The translations under genes were made by a program, and so were the position numbers. Below, piece by piece: positions 7,307-16,495 of a stretch of DNA of 64,000 nt. The notes beneath the pieces are model-generated. The model saw only the letters and a program-made list of their open reading frames with translations. It ran no database searches and was not told the DNA's origin. This stretch comes from Abyssibacter sp036156195 (GTDB taxonomy: Bacteria > Pseudomonadota > Gammaproteobacteria > Nevskiales > OUC007): positions 1 through 64,000 of the forward strand of contig JAYZUZ010000001.1 in the NCBI GenBank assembly GCA_036156195.1, written 5' to 3'. Each line of letters opens with the position of its first letter. Position 1 is the first letter of the stretch.

Positions 7307-9001
7307 ATGACCAAGCATCAATATTTGATCAGCCTGGCTGTGGCCGGGGCGCTGGCACTGGGCGGCTGCTCGTCCGGCGACGATGACGAAGGCGACGACG
7401 GCGGCGACACACCGCCGGTGGTCACAGCAGCCTGTGCGGACGGGATGGACAACGACAGCGACGGCCTGGTGGACCTGGCCGACCCGGGCTGTAGCGACGC
7501 CACCGACGATGACGAAACCGACCCTGCGACTGCAGTCGGTACCGTGGTCGGAACCATCTCCGACACGACATCAGGTGCGCTGGTGCCCTCGGCACAGGTG
7601 CGGATCGGCGATGTCGCCACGGCCACAGACGCCAATGGCGAGTTTCAACTCGATGATGTGCCGGTTGGCGAACGCGTGATGATGGATGTCTCTGCGGCGG
7701 GTTACGAGACCAATATGCGCGTGCTCGACGTGCTGGAAGGGCAGACGGTCATGGTGTCGGCCTCTCTCTTGCCGGTGGGGACCATGGAGATGGTTGACCC
7801 CGCTGCAGGTGGGGACGTGAGCATTGCCGGGTCCTCTGCGATGGTGATGTTCGATGCCGGTGAGATCGACAGCAGCGCCAGTGAAGTGATGGTGACGCTT
7901 ACCGACGTCGATCCAGGGTCGTCGCCGGACAACATGCCCGGCGATTTCATGGGCATGGACGGTGACGAAATGGCGATGATCGAATCGTTGGGTGCGATCT
8001 CCGTCAACATCATGGATGACGCCGGCAACGAAGTGCCGCTGAGCAACGGTGCGATGGCCACCATACGCATCCCGCTGAGCACCCGTAACGCCAACCCGGA
8101 CCCGACGATCCCGCTCTGGTCATTTGATGAGTCCACAGGCCTCTGGATGCGGGAGGGCACGGCTCAGCTGGTGACAGAAAATGGAGAGAGCTACTACCAG
8201 GGTGAGGTCGGGCACTTCAGCTACTGGAATGCCGACAAGCGGCTGGAGACCATCACGTTGACGGGCTGTGTCGAGGATGCCCAGGGTGAGCCGGTGTCGG
8301 GTGTGCGGATCAAGTCGACCGGTGTCGATTACACCGGAACCTCCCGGGCACGCAGTGACAGCAATGGCGTGTTCCGGATCCAGGTCCGTCGCAGTTCGGA
8401 GCTCACGTTGCGGGGCGAACTGGGTCAGGCGGTCACCAATACGGTGGTGCTCAACTCCGGTAGCAGCAATGCCGACATCACCAACAGTTGTCTGCGCTTC
8501 GGTGCCGACAATGAGCAGCCGTTCACGATTCAGTTGACCTGGGGCGAGACGCCGCGCGATCTGGACTCCTGGCTTTATCGCCCGGAAGGTGGCCACATTT
8601 CGTACACCAACCGGGGCAACCTGGAGTCCGAGCCGTTTGCCAACCTCGATGTGGATGACACCAGCAGCTTTGGGCCCGAGGTGATTACCGTCGTTCGGCC
8701 CCGCGTCGGGACCTACCGTTATTTCGTGGACAACTTCTCCGAGGTGGAGCCGGGCATTAGTGGCTCGCCGGCACGTGTGGAGCTGACGGTGAACGGCAAT
8801 GCCCGGGTGTTCACGCCGCCGACGGGTGAGCAGGCGGGGTCGACGAACTACTGGTCTGTGTTCGACATCACCATTGCCGAGGACTGCTCAGCAACCGTCA
8901 CGCCGCTAACCGGTGACGTCTGGAGCACTTCGCCACCTGAGCGCCCGGTGACGCCGGACGAGAGCATCCCGTACTGTGGTTCGCCTGTAGCGATTCGTTA
9001 G
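7307..9001 (+). CDS. Large surface lipoprotein with carboxypeptidase-regulatory-like and YfaP-like domains
   Basis: The 564-residue protein starts with a lipoprotein signal (VAGALALGGC, lipid on Cys20), then a run of Asp/Glu/Gly. A DGMDNDSDGLVDLADPGC motif follows, of the kind found as calcium-binding-like repeats in exported proteins. A carboxypeptidase regulatory-like fold (TVVGTISDTTSGALVPSAQV to AAGYETNM, about 85-155) comes next. The C-terminal third has TWGETPRDLDSWLYRPEGG and RVGTYRYFVDN, resembling the YfaP/DUF2135 group. A role at the cell surface is inferred. The start is set by AAAGGGAG six bases before the ATG. A strong terminator follows 20 bases after the stop, so this is a single-gene or last-gene transcript. 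Confidence 0.78.
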   Translation: MTKHQYLISLAVAGALALGGCSSGDDDEGDDGGDTPPVVTAACADGMDNDSDGLVDLADPGCSDATDDDETDPATAVGTVVGTISDTTSGALVPSAQVRIGDVATATDANGEFQLDDVPVGERVMMDVSAAGYETNMRVLDVLEGQTVMVSASLLPVGTMEMVDPAAGGDVSIAGSSAMVMFDAGEIDSSASEVMVTLTDVDPGSSPDNMPGDFMGMDGDEMAMIESLGAISVNIMDDAGNEVPLSNGAMATIRIPLSTRNANPDPTIPLWSFDESTGLWMREGTAQLVTENGESYYQGEVGHFSYWNADKRLETITLTGCVEDAQGEPVSGVRIKSTGVDYTGTSRARSDSNGVFRIQVRRSSELTLRGELGQAVTNTVVLNSGSSNADITNSCLRFGADNEQPFTIQLTWGETPRDLDSWLYRPEGGHISYTNRGNLESEPFANLDVDDTSSFGPEVITVVRPRVGTYRYFVDNFSEVEPGISGSPARVELTVNGNARVFTPPTGEQAGSTNYWSVFDITIAEDCSATVTPLTGDVWSTSPPERPVTPDESIPYCGSPVAIR

Positions 9002-9020
9002 TTCGGTGTAGCCGAGACAA

Positions 9021-9053
9021 CGCCCGCGCCGGGGGTCCGGCGCGGGCGTTTTT
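9021..9053 (+). terminator. Rho-independent terminator
   Basis: A perfect 10-bp stem (CGCCCGCGCC with GGCGCGGGCG) and an eight-base loop are followed by TTTTT. It lies 20 bases after the stop of the large lipoprotein gene and also separates it from the convergent amidotransferase gene. Confidence 0.92.
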
Positions 9054-9070
9054 GATTGATATGGGGCGAT

Positions 9071-9778
9071 TTACACCCGGCGCCGCGCGGCCTCGCGGAC
9101 CAGCGCCTGGAACAGGCGTCGCTGCACGCCGCGCTGCGGGATGTACTCCGGATGCCACTGGGTACCGAGCAAAAAGCCCCGTCCGGGTCGCTCGATGGCC
9201 TGCACAATGCCGTCGAGGTCACGGCCCGATACCTGCAGCCCTCGCCCCAGACGTCGCACGGCCTGGTGGTGCAGGCTGTTGATGCGCGTCTGCTGACGTC
9301 CAGTGAGTTTGGCCAGCCGCGAACCGCGCCGAATCTTCAGTGTTTTGCGGGGCAGGATGAGCCGTCGGTTGCCGGTGTATCTGCGAATGGGGCGCAGGTC
9401 GGCAATGAGGTCGCCGCCATGGGCCACGTTGATCAGCTGAGCACCCCGACAAATGCCGAGCATGGGCAGCCCTTCACGTAGCGCGGCTTCGATCACCGCC
9501 AGCTCGAACTGGTCACGCGCTGCATCGTAGTGGCCGGTGCCCGGGTCTTCCCCCGCATACAGTGCGGGGTCAATGTCGTCCCCCCCACCGATGATCACGC
9601 CATCCAGCCGGCCCATGCGCGTCGAACGCGCAGGTGTCAGGCGTACCGGCTTGCCGCCTGCCATGCGCACGGCCATGGCACCAAACCACCAGCCCCAGGC
9701 CACGCGCTTGTCGGGTCCGGTGATGCCGATCACTGGGCGGCGATGACGGTTGTGGATTGGGCGTGCAGGTTGAGGCAT
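9071..9778 (-). CDS. Class-I glutamine amidotransferase-like hydrolase (peptidase C26, PuuD-like)
   Basis: The 235-residue protein has the GATase1 nucleophile elbow LGICRGAQ with Cys110 and the histidine motif GTQWHPEY near the C-terminus, plus IIGGGDDIDPALY near the N-terminus. These are the marks of the gamma-glutamyl-GABA hydrolase (PuuD) group. It follows the amidoligase gene by five bases on the same strand, and such amidoligase/GATase pairs are a described arrangement in which one enzyme may build and the other trim a gamma-glutamyl or amide linkage, or supply ammonia. A GTG nine codons upstream, overlapping the amidoligase, is an alternative start. The substrate is unknown. Confidence 0.82.
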   Translation of the reverse strand: MPQPARPIHNRHRRPVIGITGPDKRVAWGWWFGAMAVRMAGGKPVRLTPARSTRMGRLDGVIIGGGDDIDPALYAGEDPGTGHYDAARDQFELAVIEAALREGLPMLGICRGAQLINVAHGGDLIADLRPIRRYTGNRRLILPRKTLKIRRGSRLAKLTGRQQTRINSLHHQAVRRLGRGLQVSGRDLDGIVQAIERPGRGFLLGTQWHPEYIPQRGVQRRLFQALVREAARRRV

Positions 9779-9783
9779 GTCGG

Positions 9784-10827
9784 TTAGGGGATGGGCGTCA
9801 GCCACTGTTCACAGTCGCGCGCCCAGACATCGAACAGCTTGGCGATCGGGTCATCCAGGTGTTGCCGGTAGGCGTGCATGACGGCATCGCGCCGGGCGTG
9901 ATCGACCGCCAGGTGCTCGACCTGCAACCAGTGACGCCAAGGCTCTTCCAGCGTCCAGCCGGCTTCGTCGATCAGGCAGTTTGGCAAGCGGTAGTGCAGG
10001 GCCGGACGCGGTTTGACCAGGCGCGTGTCCACGCCCGCCTTGACCCGCGCCATGTCCACCTCGGCGAACACGGGCAGCATGTCCAGCGCGCGGTTGCGGG
10101 TGGCGTTGTACTGCAAATAGTCGTCGATGAGTTGGTCCATGTCCGGCGCGTAGTCCGGCTCGGTGATCAGCCGGGCGTAATCGCTGCCGAAACGATCAAT
10201 GTAAGGCGTGATCCGGCGAGACCAGTCCACCTTGGAAGCCTTGGCCAGCCAGGGGAATAAACAGACAAAGGCCTGAAGGTAGGCGAGGAGTGTCTCGGCC
10301 CGGGTATCGGGCAGCTCCGGGTTGAGATGCAGACCGAAAGCGTAGATCGGTGAATCGTGCGTGCCCCGGGCGCCGGCTTCGCGCAGGCGGGTGACCAGAT
10401 CGTTCATCTGCTCCAGGTCCGACATGGGCAGCGGCGGCGTCACGATTTCAAAGGGCACGATTTGTTTGGCGATGGCGCCGATCACCTCGTCGGACAGGCG
10501 CTCCAGCGAAAACAGGCCATGGTCATCGGGCTTGTCGTCGTCCTCGCGACCCAGGCGTTTGACGTAGCTCGAGTCCAGTTCGATGTGGTACGTGCCGTGG
10601 GGCGTGTCCTCGACATCACATTCATAGGGCGAAATCGGACTGATGGAACCGCCAACGGTGTCGCGTAGCGTGCGCGCGATCTGTTCGATGCCCAGCCCGG
10701 AGAACTCCAACTCCACGCCGATGCGTCGAATCTCGCCAGATGCTGTCTCGCGCACGGGCGGTCCCAGCCAGTCGGATGGGGCCGGTTTGAATAGACGCTG
10801 ATAAAGGTTCTTGATCACGGTAGCCAT
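9784..10827 (-). CDS. Putative amidoligase (glutamine-synthetase-like fold)
   Basis: The 347-residue product shows the sequence IGVELEF (residues 36-42), the first metal/ATP-binding strand of the predicted amidoligase family (PF12224 type), and later GTYHIELDSSYVK, IVPFEIVTPPLP and FGLHLNPELPD, which fit the remaining conserved acidic and histidine positions. Members belong to the glutamine-synthetase/glutamate-cysteine-ligase fold and are predicted to join a carboxylate to an amine at the expense of ATP. The start at the second methionine is chosen because the extra 13 residues are basic and unlike the family. It diverges from aceE across 50 bases and is followed by the GATase gene. Confidence 0.75.
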   Translation of the reverse strand: MATVIKNLYQRLFKPAPSDWLGPPVRETASGEIRRIGVELEFSGLGIEQIARTLRDTVGGSISPISPYECDVEDTPHGTYHIELDSSYVKRLGREDDDKPDDHGLFSLERLSDEVIGAIAKQIVPFEIVTPPLPMSDLEQMNDLVTRLREAGARGTHDSPIYAFGLHLNPELPDTRAETLLAYLQAFVCLFPWLAKASKVDWSRRITPYIDRFGSDYARLITEPDYAPDMDQLIDDYLQYNATRNRALDMLPVFAEVDMARVKAGVDTRLVKPRPALHYRLPNCLIDEAGWTLEEPWRHWLQVEHLAVDHARRDAVMHAYRQHLDDPIAKLFDVWARDCEQWLTPIP

Positions 10828-10877
10828 GGTGCCATGCCGTCGATACCATCGAATAGCTCTGGCCAAGGAGGAGCCGC

Positions 10878-13568
10878 ATGACTGATCGTCGCGTCTTTGA
10901 CGCCACGCTGTCGGACCAGACCGACATCGACCCGACCGAAACCCGGGAATGGCTTGACGCCTTCGAGGCGGTGATCGAGCTGGAAGGCCCCGAACGGGCC
11001 CATTTCCTGCTGGAGAGCCTGCTGGAGCGATCGCGCCGTGGCGGCACGTTCATTCCGCACTCGCCCTACACGGCATATATCAACACCATTCCCCCGCATA
11101 GCGAGGCCAAGAGCGATGGCGACCATGCGCTGGAATGGAAGATTCGGTCGCTGATTCGCTGGAACGCCACCGCCATGGTGGTGCACGCCAACCGCGAACA
11201 CGATGGCATTGGCGGGCATATCGCCAGCTTTGGATCGGCCGCGACGCTTTACGACGTGGGCTTCAACCACTTCTTCAAGGGACCGGATCACGAGACCGGT
11301 GCTGACCTTGTCTACGTGCAGGGCCACAGCGCGCCTGGCATTTATGCCCGCGCGTTCTTGGAAGGCCGGCTCAGTGAGGATCAGCTCCACCGGTTTCGCA
11401 CGGAGACCCAACCCGGCGGCTTGTCCAGCTACCCCCATGCCTGGCTGATGCCAGATTTCTGGTCGCTGGCCACCGTGTCCATGGGCCTGGGGCCGATCAT
11501 GGCGATTTATCAGGCGCGGCTCATGAAGTACATGGAGAACCGCGGCCTGACCAAGACGGCGGGCCGCAAGGTCTGGTGCTTCTGCGGCGACGGTGAGATG
11601 GATGAGCCGGAATCGCTCGGCGCCATCGATATCGCCTCCCGCGAGGGGCTGGACAATCTGATCTTCGTCGTCAACTGCAACCTCCAGCGCCTGGATGGTC
11701 CGGTGCGCGGTGACAGCAAGATCATCCAGGAGCTGGAAGGCACGTTCCGGGGTGCGGGCTGGAATGTCATCAAGGTGATTTGGGGTTCGGCCTGGGATCC
11801 GCTGATCGCCCAAGACCGCGACGGCAAGCTGCTGCAGCGCTTCAACGAGGCGGTGGATGGCGAGTACCAGAACTTCAAGTCCAAGGGCGGCGCCTACACG
11901 CGGGAGCATTTCTTCGGCAAATACCCGGAGCTCAAGGAAATGGTCGCCCGCATGTCGGACGACGACATCGCCCGCCTCAACCGCGGCGGACACGACCCGC
12001 ACAAGGTCTATGCGGCTTATCACCATGCGGTGAATGATGCCGATGGCCGGCCCACGGTCATTCTTGCCAAAACCGTCAAGGGCTATGGCATGGGCGAGGC
12101 CGGTGAAGGCCAGAACATCACCCATCAGCAGAAAAAGATGGGCGAGGAGGCCTTACGCAAGTTCCGCGACCGTTTCCAGATACCGATTAGCGACGACGCC
12201 ATCAAAGATGTGCCGTTCTACCGGCCGGACGAGGACTCGGAGGAAATTCGCTACCTCAAGGCACGGCGCGAAGCCCTCGGCGGCTCGCTGCCACAACGCC
12301 GGGTCACCCAGGAGTCGCTGACGCTGCCCGGGCTGGACGCGTTTAGTTCGGTGACCCAGGGGTCGGGAGATCGTGAGATTTCCACCACCATGGCGTTTGT
12401 GCGCATTTTGCAGACGCTATGCCGTGACAAGCAGATCGGCCAGCGCATCGTGCCCATCGTGCCCGATGAGGCGCGCACCTTTGGCATGGAGGGCATGTTC
12501 CGGCAGCTGGGTATTTATTCGCCGGTAGGCCAGCTCTACGAGCCGCAGGATGCCGACCAGCTGGCGTTCTACCGGGAGTCCACCGACGGTCAGATTCTGG
12601 AGGAAGGCATTACCGAGGCCGGGTCCATGTCGTCGTGGATTGCCGCGGCCACCAGTTACGCCAACCACCAGACCACGCTCATCCCGTTCTACATCTTTTA
12701 TTCGATGTTCGGCTTCCAGCGCATCATGGATCTGGCCTGGGCCGCCGGCGACATGCGGGCCCGTGGCTTCCTGATCGGCGGCACGGCCGGGCGTACGACG
12801 CTTAATGGCGAAGGTTTGCAGCATCAGGATGGGCATAGCCATTTGCTGGCCGACTGCATCCCCAATTGCCGGGCCTACGACCCGACATTTGGCTACGAGA
12901 TCGCTGTGATCGTGCAGGACGGCCTGCGGCGCATGTTTGCCGAGGGCGAGGATGTCTTCTACTACCTGACCTGCGAAAACGAAAACTACGCGCATCCCGA
13001 GCTGCCTGAGGGCGTCGAGGATGGCATTAAGCGCGGGATGTACCGCCTGCGCAGCGGGGATGGCCGTAAGAAGAAACGCGTCCAGCTGTTGTCTTGCGGT
13101 TCGATTCTCCGCGAGGCCATGGCGGCTGCGGAGATGCTGGAAGGTACCTACAAGGTGGCCGCCGACGTCTGGAGCGTGACCAGCTTTACCGAGCTGCGCC
13201 GCGACGGCCTGGATTGCGATCGCTGGAATCTGCTGCATCCCGACGAGGCGCCGCGTGATCCCTTCGTCACCCGGCAGCTCGCAGAGGTGGAAGCGCCCGT
13301 GGTGACGGCAACCGACTACATGAAGACCTATGGCGACCTGATCCGACCCTGGGTGCCCCACACCTATCGCGTGCTCGGCACCGACGGCTTCGGCCGCTCC
13401 GACACCCGCGAGGCGCTGCGTGACTTCTTCGAAGTTGACCGGCGCTGGATCGTGCTGGCCGCGCTGCAATCGCTGGTGGCCGACGGCACGCTGGAGCGCA
13501 AGGTGCTGTCCAAGGCCATCAAGGATCTCGGCATTAACCCCGACAAGCCCAACCCGGTGACGGTATGA
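10878..13568 (+). CDS. aceE: Pyruvate dehydrogenase E1 component, homodimeric type
   Basis: The 896-residue protein is the thiamine-diphosphate enzyme that decarboxylates pyruvate and acetylates the lipoyl groups of E2. The length agrees with the homodimeric AceE family (about 890). Visible marks are HIASFGSAATLYDVGFNHFF, the TPP/Mg motif starting at Gly237 (GDGEMDEPESLGAI) with NCN at 266-268, and GTAGRTTLNGEGLQHQDGHS in the pyrimidine domain. A GGAGGAG ribosome-binding site precedes the ATG. The stop overlaps the start of aceF by ATGA. No lpd gene follows in this window, so E3 must be encoded elsewhere. Confidence 0.97.
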   Translation: MTDRRVFDATLSDQTDIDPTETREWLDAFEAVIELEGPERAHFLLESLLERSRRGGTFIPHSPYTAYINTIPPHSEAKSDGDHALEWKIRSLIRWNATAMVVHANREHDGIGGHIASFGSAATLYDVGFNHFFKGPDHETGADLVYVQGHSAPGIYARAFLEGRLSEDQLHRFRTETQPGGLSSYPHAWLMPDFWSLATVSMGLGPIMAIYQARLMKYMENRGLTKTAGRKVWCFCGDGEMDEPESLGAIDIASREGLDNLIFVVNCNLQRLDGPVRGDSKIIQELEGTFRGAGWNVIKVIWGSAWDPLIAQDRDGKLLQRFNEAVDGEYQNFKSKGGAYTREHFFGKYPELKEMVARMSDDDIARLNRGGHDPHKVYAAYHHAVNDADGRPTVILAKTVKGYGMGEAGEGQNITHQQKKMGEEALRKFRDRFQIPISDDAIKDVPFYRPDEDSEEIRYLKARREALGGSLPQRRVTQESLTLPGLDAFSSVTQGSGDREISTTMAFVRILQTLCRDKQIGQRIVPIVPDEARTFGMEGMFRQLGIYSPVGQLYEPQDADQLAFYRESTDGQILEEGITEAGSMSSWIAAATSYANHQTTLIPFYIFYSMFGFQRIMDLAWAAGDMRARGFLIGGTAGRTTLNGEGLQHQDGHSHLLADCIPNCRAYDPTFGYEIAVIVQDGLRRMFAEGEDVFYYLTCENENYAHPELPEGVEDGIKRGMYRLRSGDGRKKKRVQLLSCGSILREAMAAAEMLEGTYKVAADVWSVTSFTELRRDGLDCDRWNLLHPDEAPRDPFVTRQLAEVEAPVVTATDYMKTYGDLIRPWVPHTYRVLGTDGFGRSDTREALRDFFEVDRRWIVLAALQSLVADGTLERKVLSKAIKDLGINPDKPNPVTV

Positions 13569-15280
13569 GCAGGATTACGGTCAAGGTTCCCGATATCGGC
13601 GATTTCGACGCCGTTGAAATCATTGAGGTGCTGGTTGCCGAGGGCGACACCGTGGCAGTCGAAGACGGCCTGGTGTCGTTGGAGTCCGACAAGGCCACCA
13701 TGGACGTGCCCTCCACCGCTGCCGGCACCGTTGCCAAGCTGCTGGTCGGCGTTGGCGACAAGGTGGCTGAAGGCGATGCGGTGGCCGAGATCGAGTCGGA
13801 AGACGCCGACGCGGCAGACGAATCGCAGGCTGCAGACGCCGACAAGACGGACGCATCCGATGGCGCGCCCGAGGCTTCGGCAGCCGGCGAGTCAGATGCT
13901 GCAGAGGCCGGCGGCAAGGGCGAGAGCGAGGCCGGCGACTCCGATGGCGAGGAGGTTGAGGTCACCGTGCCGGACATTGGTGATTTCGATGCGGTCGAGA
14001 TCATCGAAGTGCTGGTCGCCGAAGGCGACGCGGTGGAGGTTGAGCAGGGGTTGGTGACGCTGGAATCCGACAAGGCCACCATGGATGTCCCCTCAACCGT
14101 GGCCGGGACCCTGGTCCGACTGGCCGTGGGCGCGGGTGACTCCGTCAGCCAAGGTGATGTGGTGGCTGTGGTGCGCACAGCGGGCAGCGGCAAGCCTGCA
14201 GACAGCGGCGCCCAAGACGGTGGGACCAAACAAAGCAAGGCCAAGCAAAGCGAGGCCAGTCAGGCGGAACCGCCGGCGCCACGTCAATCGTCTACAGACC
14301 GGGACCAGCCGGCTTCGGCGTCCAAGCCACAGCAATCGACAGAACAACCCGCGCGGGATGACCCCACCACCCGCAGCGGTGTGCCGGCCCATGCCTCGCC
14401 GGCGGTGCGCAAGTTCGCGCGTGAGTTGGGCGTGACGCTGAAAGGCGTGAAGGGCAGTGGTCCCAAGGGACGCATCCTCAAAGAAGACGTACAAAGCCAC
14501 GTCAAGGGTGTGATGAAAAGCGCCAGCAGTGACGCGGCGGTGGGTGCAGGTGGTGGTTTGCCGCCACAGCCGGATGTGGATTTCAGCAAGTTCGGCGACG
14601 TGGAGACGGTGGAGCTGGCGCGGATTCGCAAGCTGTCCTCCAAGCATTTGCACAAGTCCTGGCTGCTCATTCCGCATGTCACCCAGTTCGCCGAGGCCGA
14701 TGTCACCGATCTGGAGGCTTTCCGCCAGGCGGAGAAGGACAAGCACGCGGCCAAACTCACGATGCTGCCGCTGCTGATCAAGGCGGTCAGCCATGCCATC
14801 GACCAGTTTCCGGAGTTCGCCAGTTCGCTGACCGCAGACGGCAATGCATTGGTGATGAAGCATTACCGGCACATCGGATTCGCCGCCGATACGCCTAACG
14901 GGCTGGTCGTCCCCGTGGTCAAGAATGTGGACCGGAAGGGCGTCATCCAGATCGCCGCCGAGACTGCTGAGCTGGCCAAAAAGGCCCGTGATGGCAAGCT
15001 CGGACCAGGTGACATGCAGGGTGCCGTGTTCTCGATCTCCAGTCTGGGCGGGATTGGCGGTACAGCCTTCACGCCCATCGTCAACTCGCCGGAAGTCGCG
15101 ATCCTGGGCGTGTCCCGCAATGAGGTGAAGCCCGTCTGGAATGGCAGTGAGTTCCTGCCCAGGACCCTCATGCCCTTGTCGCTGTCCTACGATCACCGTG
15201 TAATCGATGGAGCGGCCGCTGCCCGGTTTATTGTTTATCTGACCGAGCTGCTCGCAGACTATCGGCGGGTGTTGCTGTGA
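13565..15280 (+). CDS. aceF: Dihydrolipoyl acetyltransferase E2 of pyruvate dehydrogenase
   Basis: The 571-residue protein has two lipoyl domains (about 3-78 and 131-205; lipoylated Lys43 and Lys170 in ESDKATMD), each followed by a flexible linker rich in Ala, Asp, Ser and Gln. The peripheral subunit-binding domain lies at about 278-315 (ASPAVRKFARELGV, GPKGRILKEDV), and the catalytic core at about 340-571 ends with DHRVIDGAAAARF (His544, Asp548). It transfers the acetyl group to CoA. ATGA overlap with aceE couples their translation. The two lipoyl domains are much more like each other than usual, indicating recent duplication or gene conversion. Confidence 0.96.
   Translation: MSRITVKVPDIGDFDAVEIIEVLVAEGDTVAVEDGLVSLESDKATMDVPSTAAGTVAKLLVGVGDKVAEGDAVAEIESEDADAADESQAADADKTDASDGAPEASAAGESDAAEAGGKGESEAGDSDGEEVEVTVPDIGDFDAVEIIEVLVAEGDAVEVEQGLVTLESDKATMDVPSTVAGTLVRLAVGAGDSVSQGDVVAVVRTAGSGKPADSGAQDGGTKQSKAKQSEASQAEPPAPRQSSTDRDQPASASKPQQSTEQPARDDPTTRSGVPAHASPAVRKFARELGVTLKGVKGSGPKGRILKEDVQSHVKGVMKSASSDAAVGAGGGLPPQPDVDFSKFGDVETVELARIRKLSSKHLHKSWLLIPHVTQFAEADVTDLEAFRQAEKDKHAAKLTMLPLLIKAVSHAIDQFPEFASSLTADGNALVMKHYRHIGFAADTPNGLVVPVVKNVDRKGVIQIAAETAELAKKARDGKLGPGDMQGAVFSISSLGGIGGTAFTPIVNSPEVAILGVSRNEVKPVWNGSEFLPRTLMPLSLSYDHRVIDGAAAARFIVYLTELLADYRRVLL
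13586..14173 (+). repeat. Tandem duplication of the lipoyl-domain coding segment in aceF
   Basis: Copy 1 (13586-13792) and copy 2 (13967-14173) encode lipoyl domains offset by exactly 127 codons. VPDIGDFDAVEIIEVLVAEG and ESDKATMDVPST are identical between the copies, while many third codon positions differ (for example GTTCCCGAT against GTGCCGGAC). The protein repeat is therefore kept by selection or old conversion instead of being a brand-new DNA duplication. Confidence 0.85.
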
Positions 15281-15301
15281 CGTCGGCGCCGCGGGGCGTT
15301 C

Positions 15302-15790
15302 ATGGCTGAGGCGCTCCTGCGTTGGCGTTACCGCGTTCCGCTGGCGCTGCTCTTGTGGGTCGCGCTCGGCCTGCTGGTAGCCGGCCTGACCCAGCCGATG
15401 ATTCGCTTTGAGCAGTTTTGGATCTTCTCGGACACGATCTCGCTGTGGAGCGGCACCATGACGCTGCTGCGCAGTGGTGAGACATTCCTGGGCAGTGTGC
15501 TCATGCTGTTCTCGATCCTGTTCCCGGTGGTCAAGAACCTCTGGTTACTGGTTCTGGTTCAGCTGGGCCGGCCGCATGGCTTTGGGATGCGGGTTCTGGG
15601 TGCGTTGGGCAAGTGGTCGATGCTCGATGTCTTTGTCATCGCCATCCTCATCGTGAGCGCCCGCATGGACGGGATTACCGAGGCGCAATTGCTATCGGGG
15701 CTTTACTACTTCGTGGTGTCGATCGTGCTCGTCAACCTGGTGTCGACGGTGATCACGCTGCGCCCACGGCGATCAGGGGCGACACGCTGA
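15302..15790 (+). CDS. PqiA-like membrane protein (single domain)
   Basis: The 162-residue protein has four hydrophobic segments (about 11-32, 60-84, 98-120 and 128-150) and the family elements GLVTQPMIRFEQFWIFSD-like N-terminus and GKWSMLDVFVIAIL. These match one half of the paraquat-inducible protein A family, whose members work with MCE proteins in lipid transport between membranes; no MCE partner is present here. The gene begins 21 bases after aceF and its TGA is two bases before the GTG of the lipase gene, so it may be read through from the aceEF transcript. Confidence 0.8.
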   Translation: MAEALLRWRYRVPLALLLWVALGLLVAGLTQPMIRFEQFWIFSDTISLWSGTMTLLRSGETFLGSVLMLFSILFPVVKNLWLLVLVQLGRPHGFGMRVLGALGKWSMLDVFVIAILIVSARMDGITEAQLLSGLYYFVVSIVLVNLVSTVITLRPRRSGATR

Positions 15791-15792
15791 GC

Positions 15793-16425
15793 GTGGTCCA
15801 CGCGCGGCGTCGACCCCGGCCAGCCTGGCTCTGGGTGCTGGCGGCACTGTGGCTGGCCGGTTGCGGTGGGCGGGATCAGCCAGGACTGCCCTGGCTCGGG
15901 GAGGATGCCGTCATTCTCGCATTCGGCGATAGCCTGACGGCCGGTACGGGGGCGCAGTCCGACCAGAGCTACCCTGCAGTGCTAGAGACCCTGTCGGCCC
16001 GTACCGTTGTCAATGCCGGCGTGCCGGGTGAGACCAGCGCCGAGGGGCGGGAGCGTCTACCGGGCGTGCTGGATGACGTAGCGCCGGACCTGGTGCTGCT
16101 CTGTCTGGGCGGAAATGACATGTTGCGCAAGGGCAGTCTGTCGGCCATGCGCGCCAATCTGGCCGCGATGATCGAACTGGTGCAGGCGCGAGGCTTGCCG
16201 TTGGTGCTCATCGCTGTGCCCGAGCCTGCCCTGATCGGTTTGGACGCCCCGCCTCAGTACGCGTCACTGGCGGATGAGTACGATCTGGTGCTGATCAAGG
16301 ACGTGATGGCCGATGTGTTGTCGCAAAGCCGGCTCCGCTCCGATCGGATCCACCCGAATGCGGCGGGCTACCGTCAGGTTGCCGAGCAGATTGCTGCCGT
16401 GCTCGAGCAGGCTGGCGCCTTGTGA
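15793..16425 (+). CDS. SGNH-family arylesterase/lysophospholipase (TesA-like) lipoprotein
   Basis: The 210-residue product carries an N-terminal lipoprotein signal (WVLAALWLAGC) followed by an SGNH hydrolase domain: block I FGDSLTAGTG with Ser47, block III LGGNDML, and block V DRIHPNAAGY with the catalytic Asp and His. The closest family is TesA, a periplasmic thioesterase/lysophospholipase; lipid anchoring would keep it at a membrane. The open frame extends upstream through the PqiA-like gene, but the GTG directly after that gene's stop gives the signal peptide and is preferred. The gene ends before a hairpin shared with the convergent metzincin gene. Confidence 0.85.
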   Translation: MVHARRRPRPAWLWVLAALWLAGCGGRDQPGLPWLGEDAVILAFGDSLTAGTGAQSDQSYPAVLETLSARTVVNAGVPGETSAEGRERLPGVLDDVAPDLVLLCLGGNDMLRKGSLSAMRANLAAMIELVQARGLPLVLIAVPEPALIGLDAPPQYASLADEYDLVLIKDVMADVLSQSRLRSDRIHPNAAGYRQVAEQIAAVLEQAGAL

Positions 16426-16435
16426 GTGCCGTCGG

Positions 16436-16467
16436 CCAGGCAACCGGCGGTCTGCGCGGTTGCCTGG
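16436..16467. terminator. Hairpin between convergent genes
   Basis: An 11-bp perfect stem (CCAGGCAACCG with CGGTTGCCTGG, 10-base loop) lies between the lipase gene and the convergent metzincin gene. Neither side has a T run, so its role as a terminator or mRNA 3' end stabiliser is only inferred from position. Confidence 0.5.
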
Positions 16468-16495
16468 TCCACGATCAAACCGCGAGCCAAGGTTG

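Noticed and set aside
10815..13469. Long minus-strand frames over aceE (436 and 350 codons)
   Set aside because: aceE is certain and full length; the opposite frames lack any recognisable domain.
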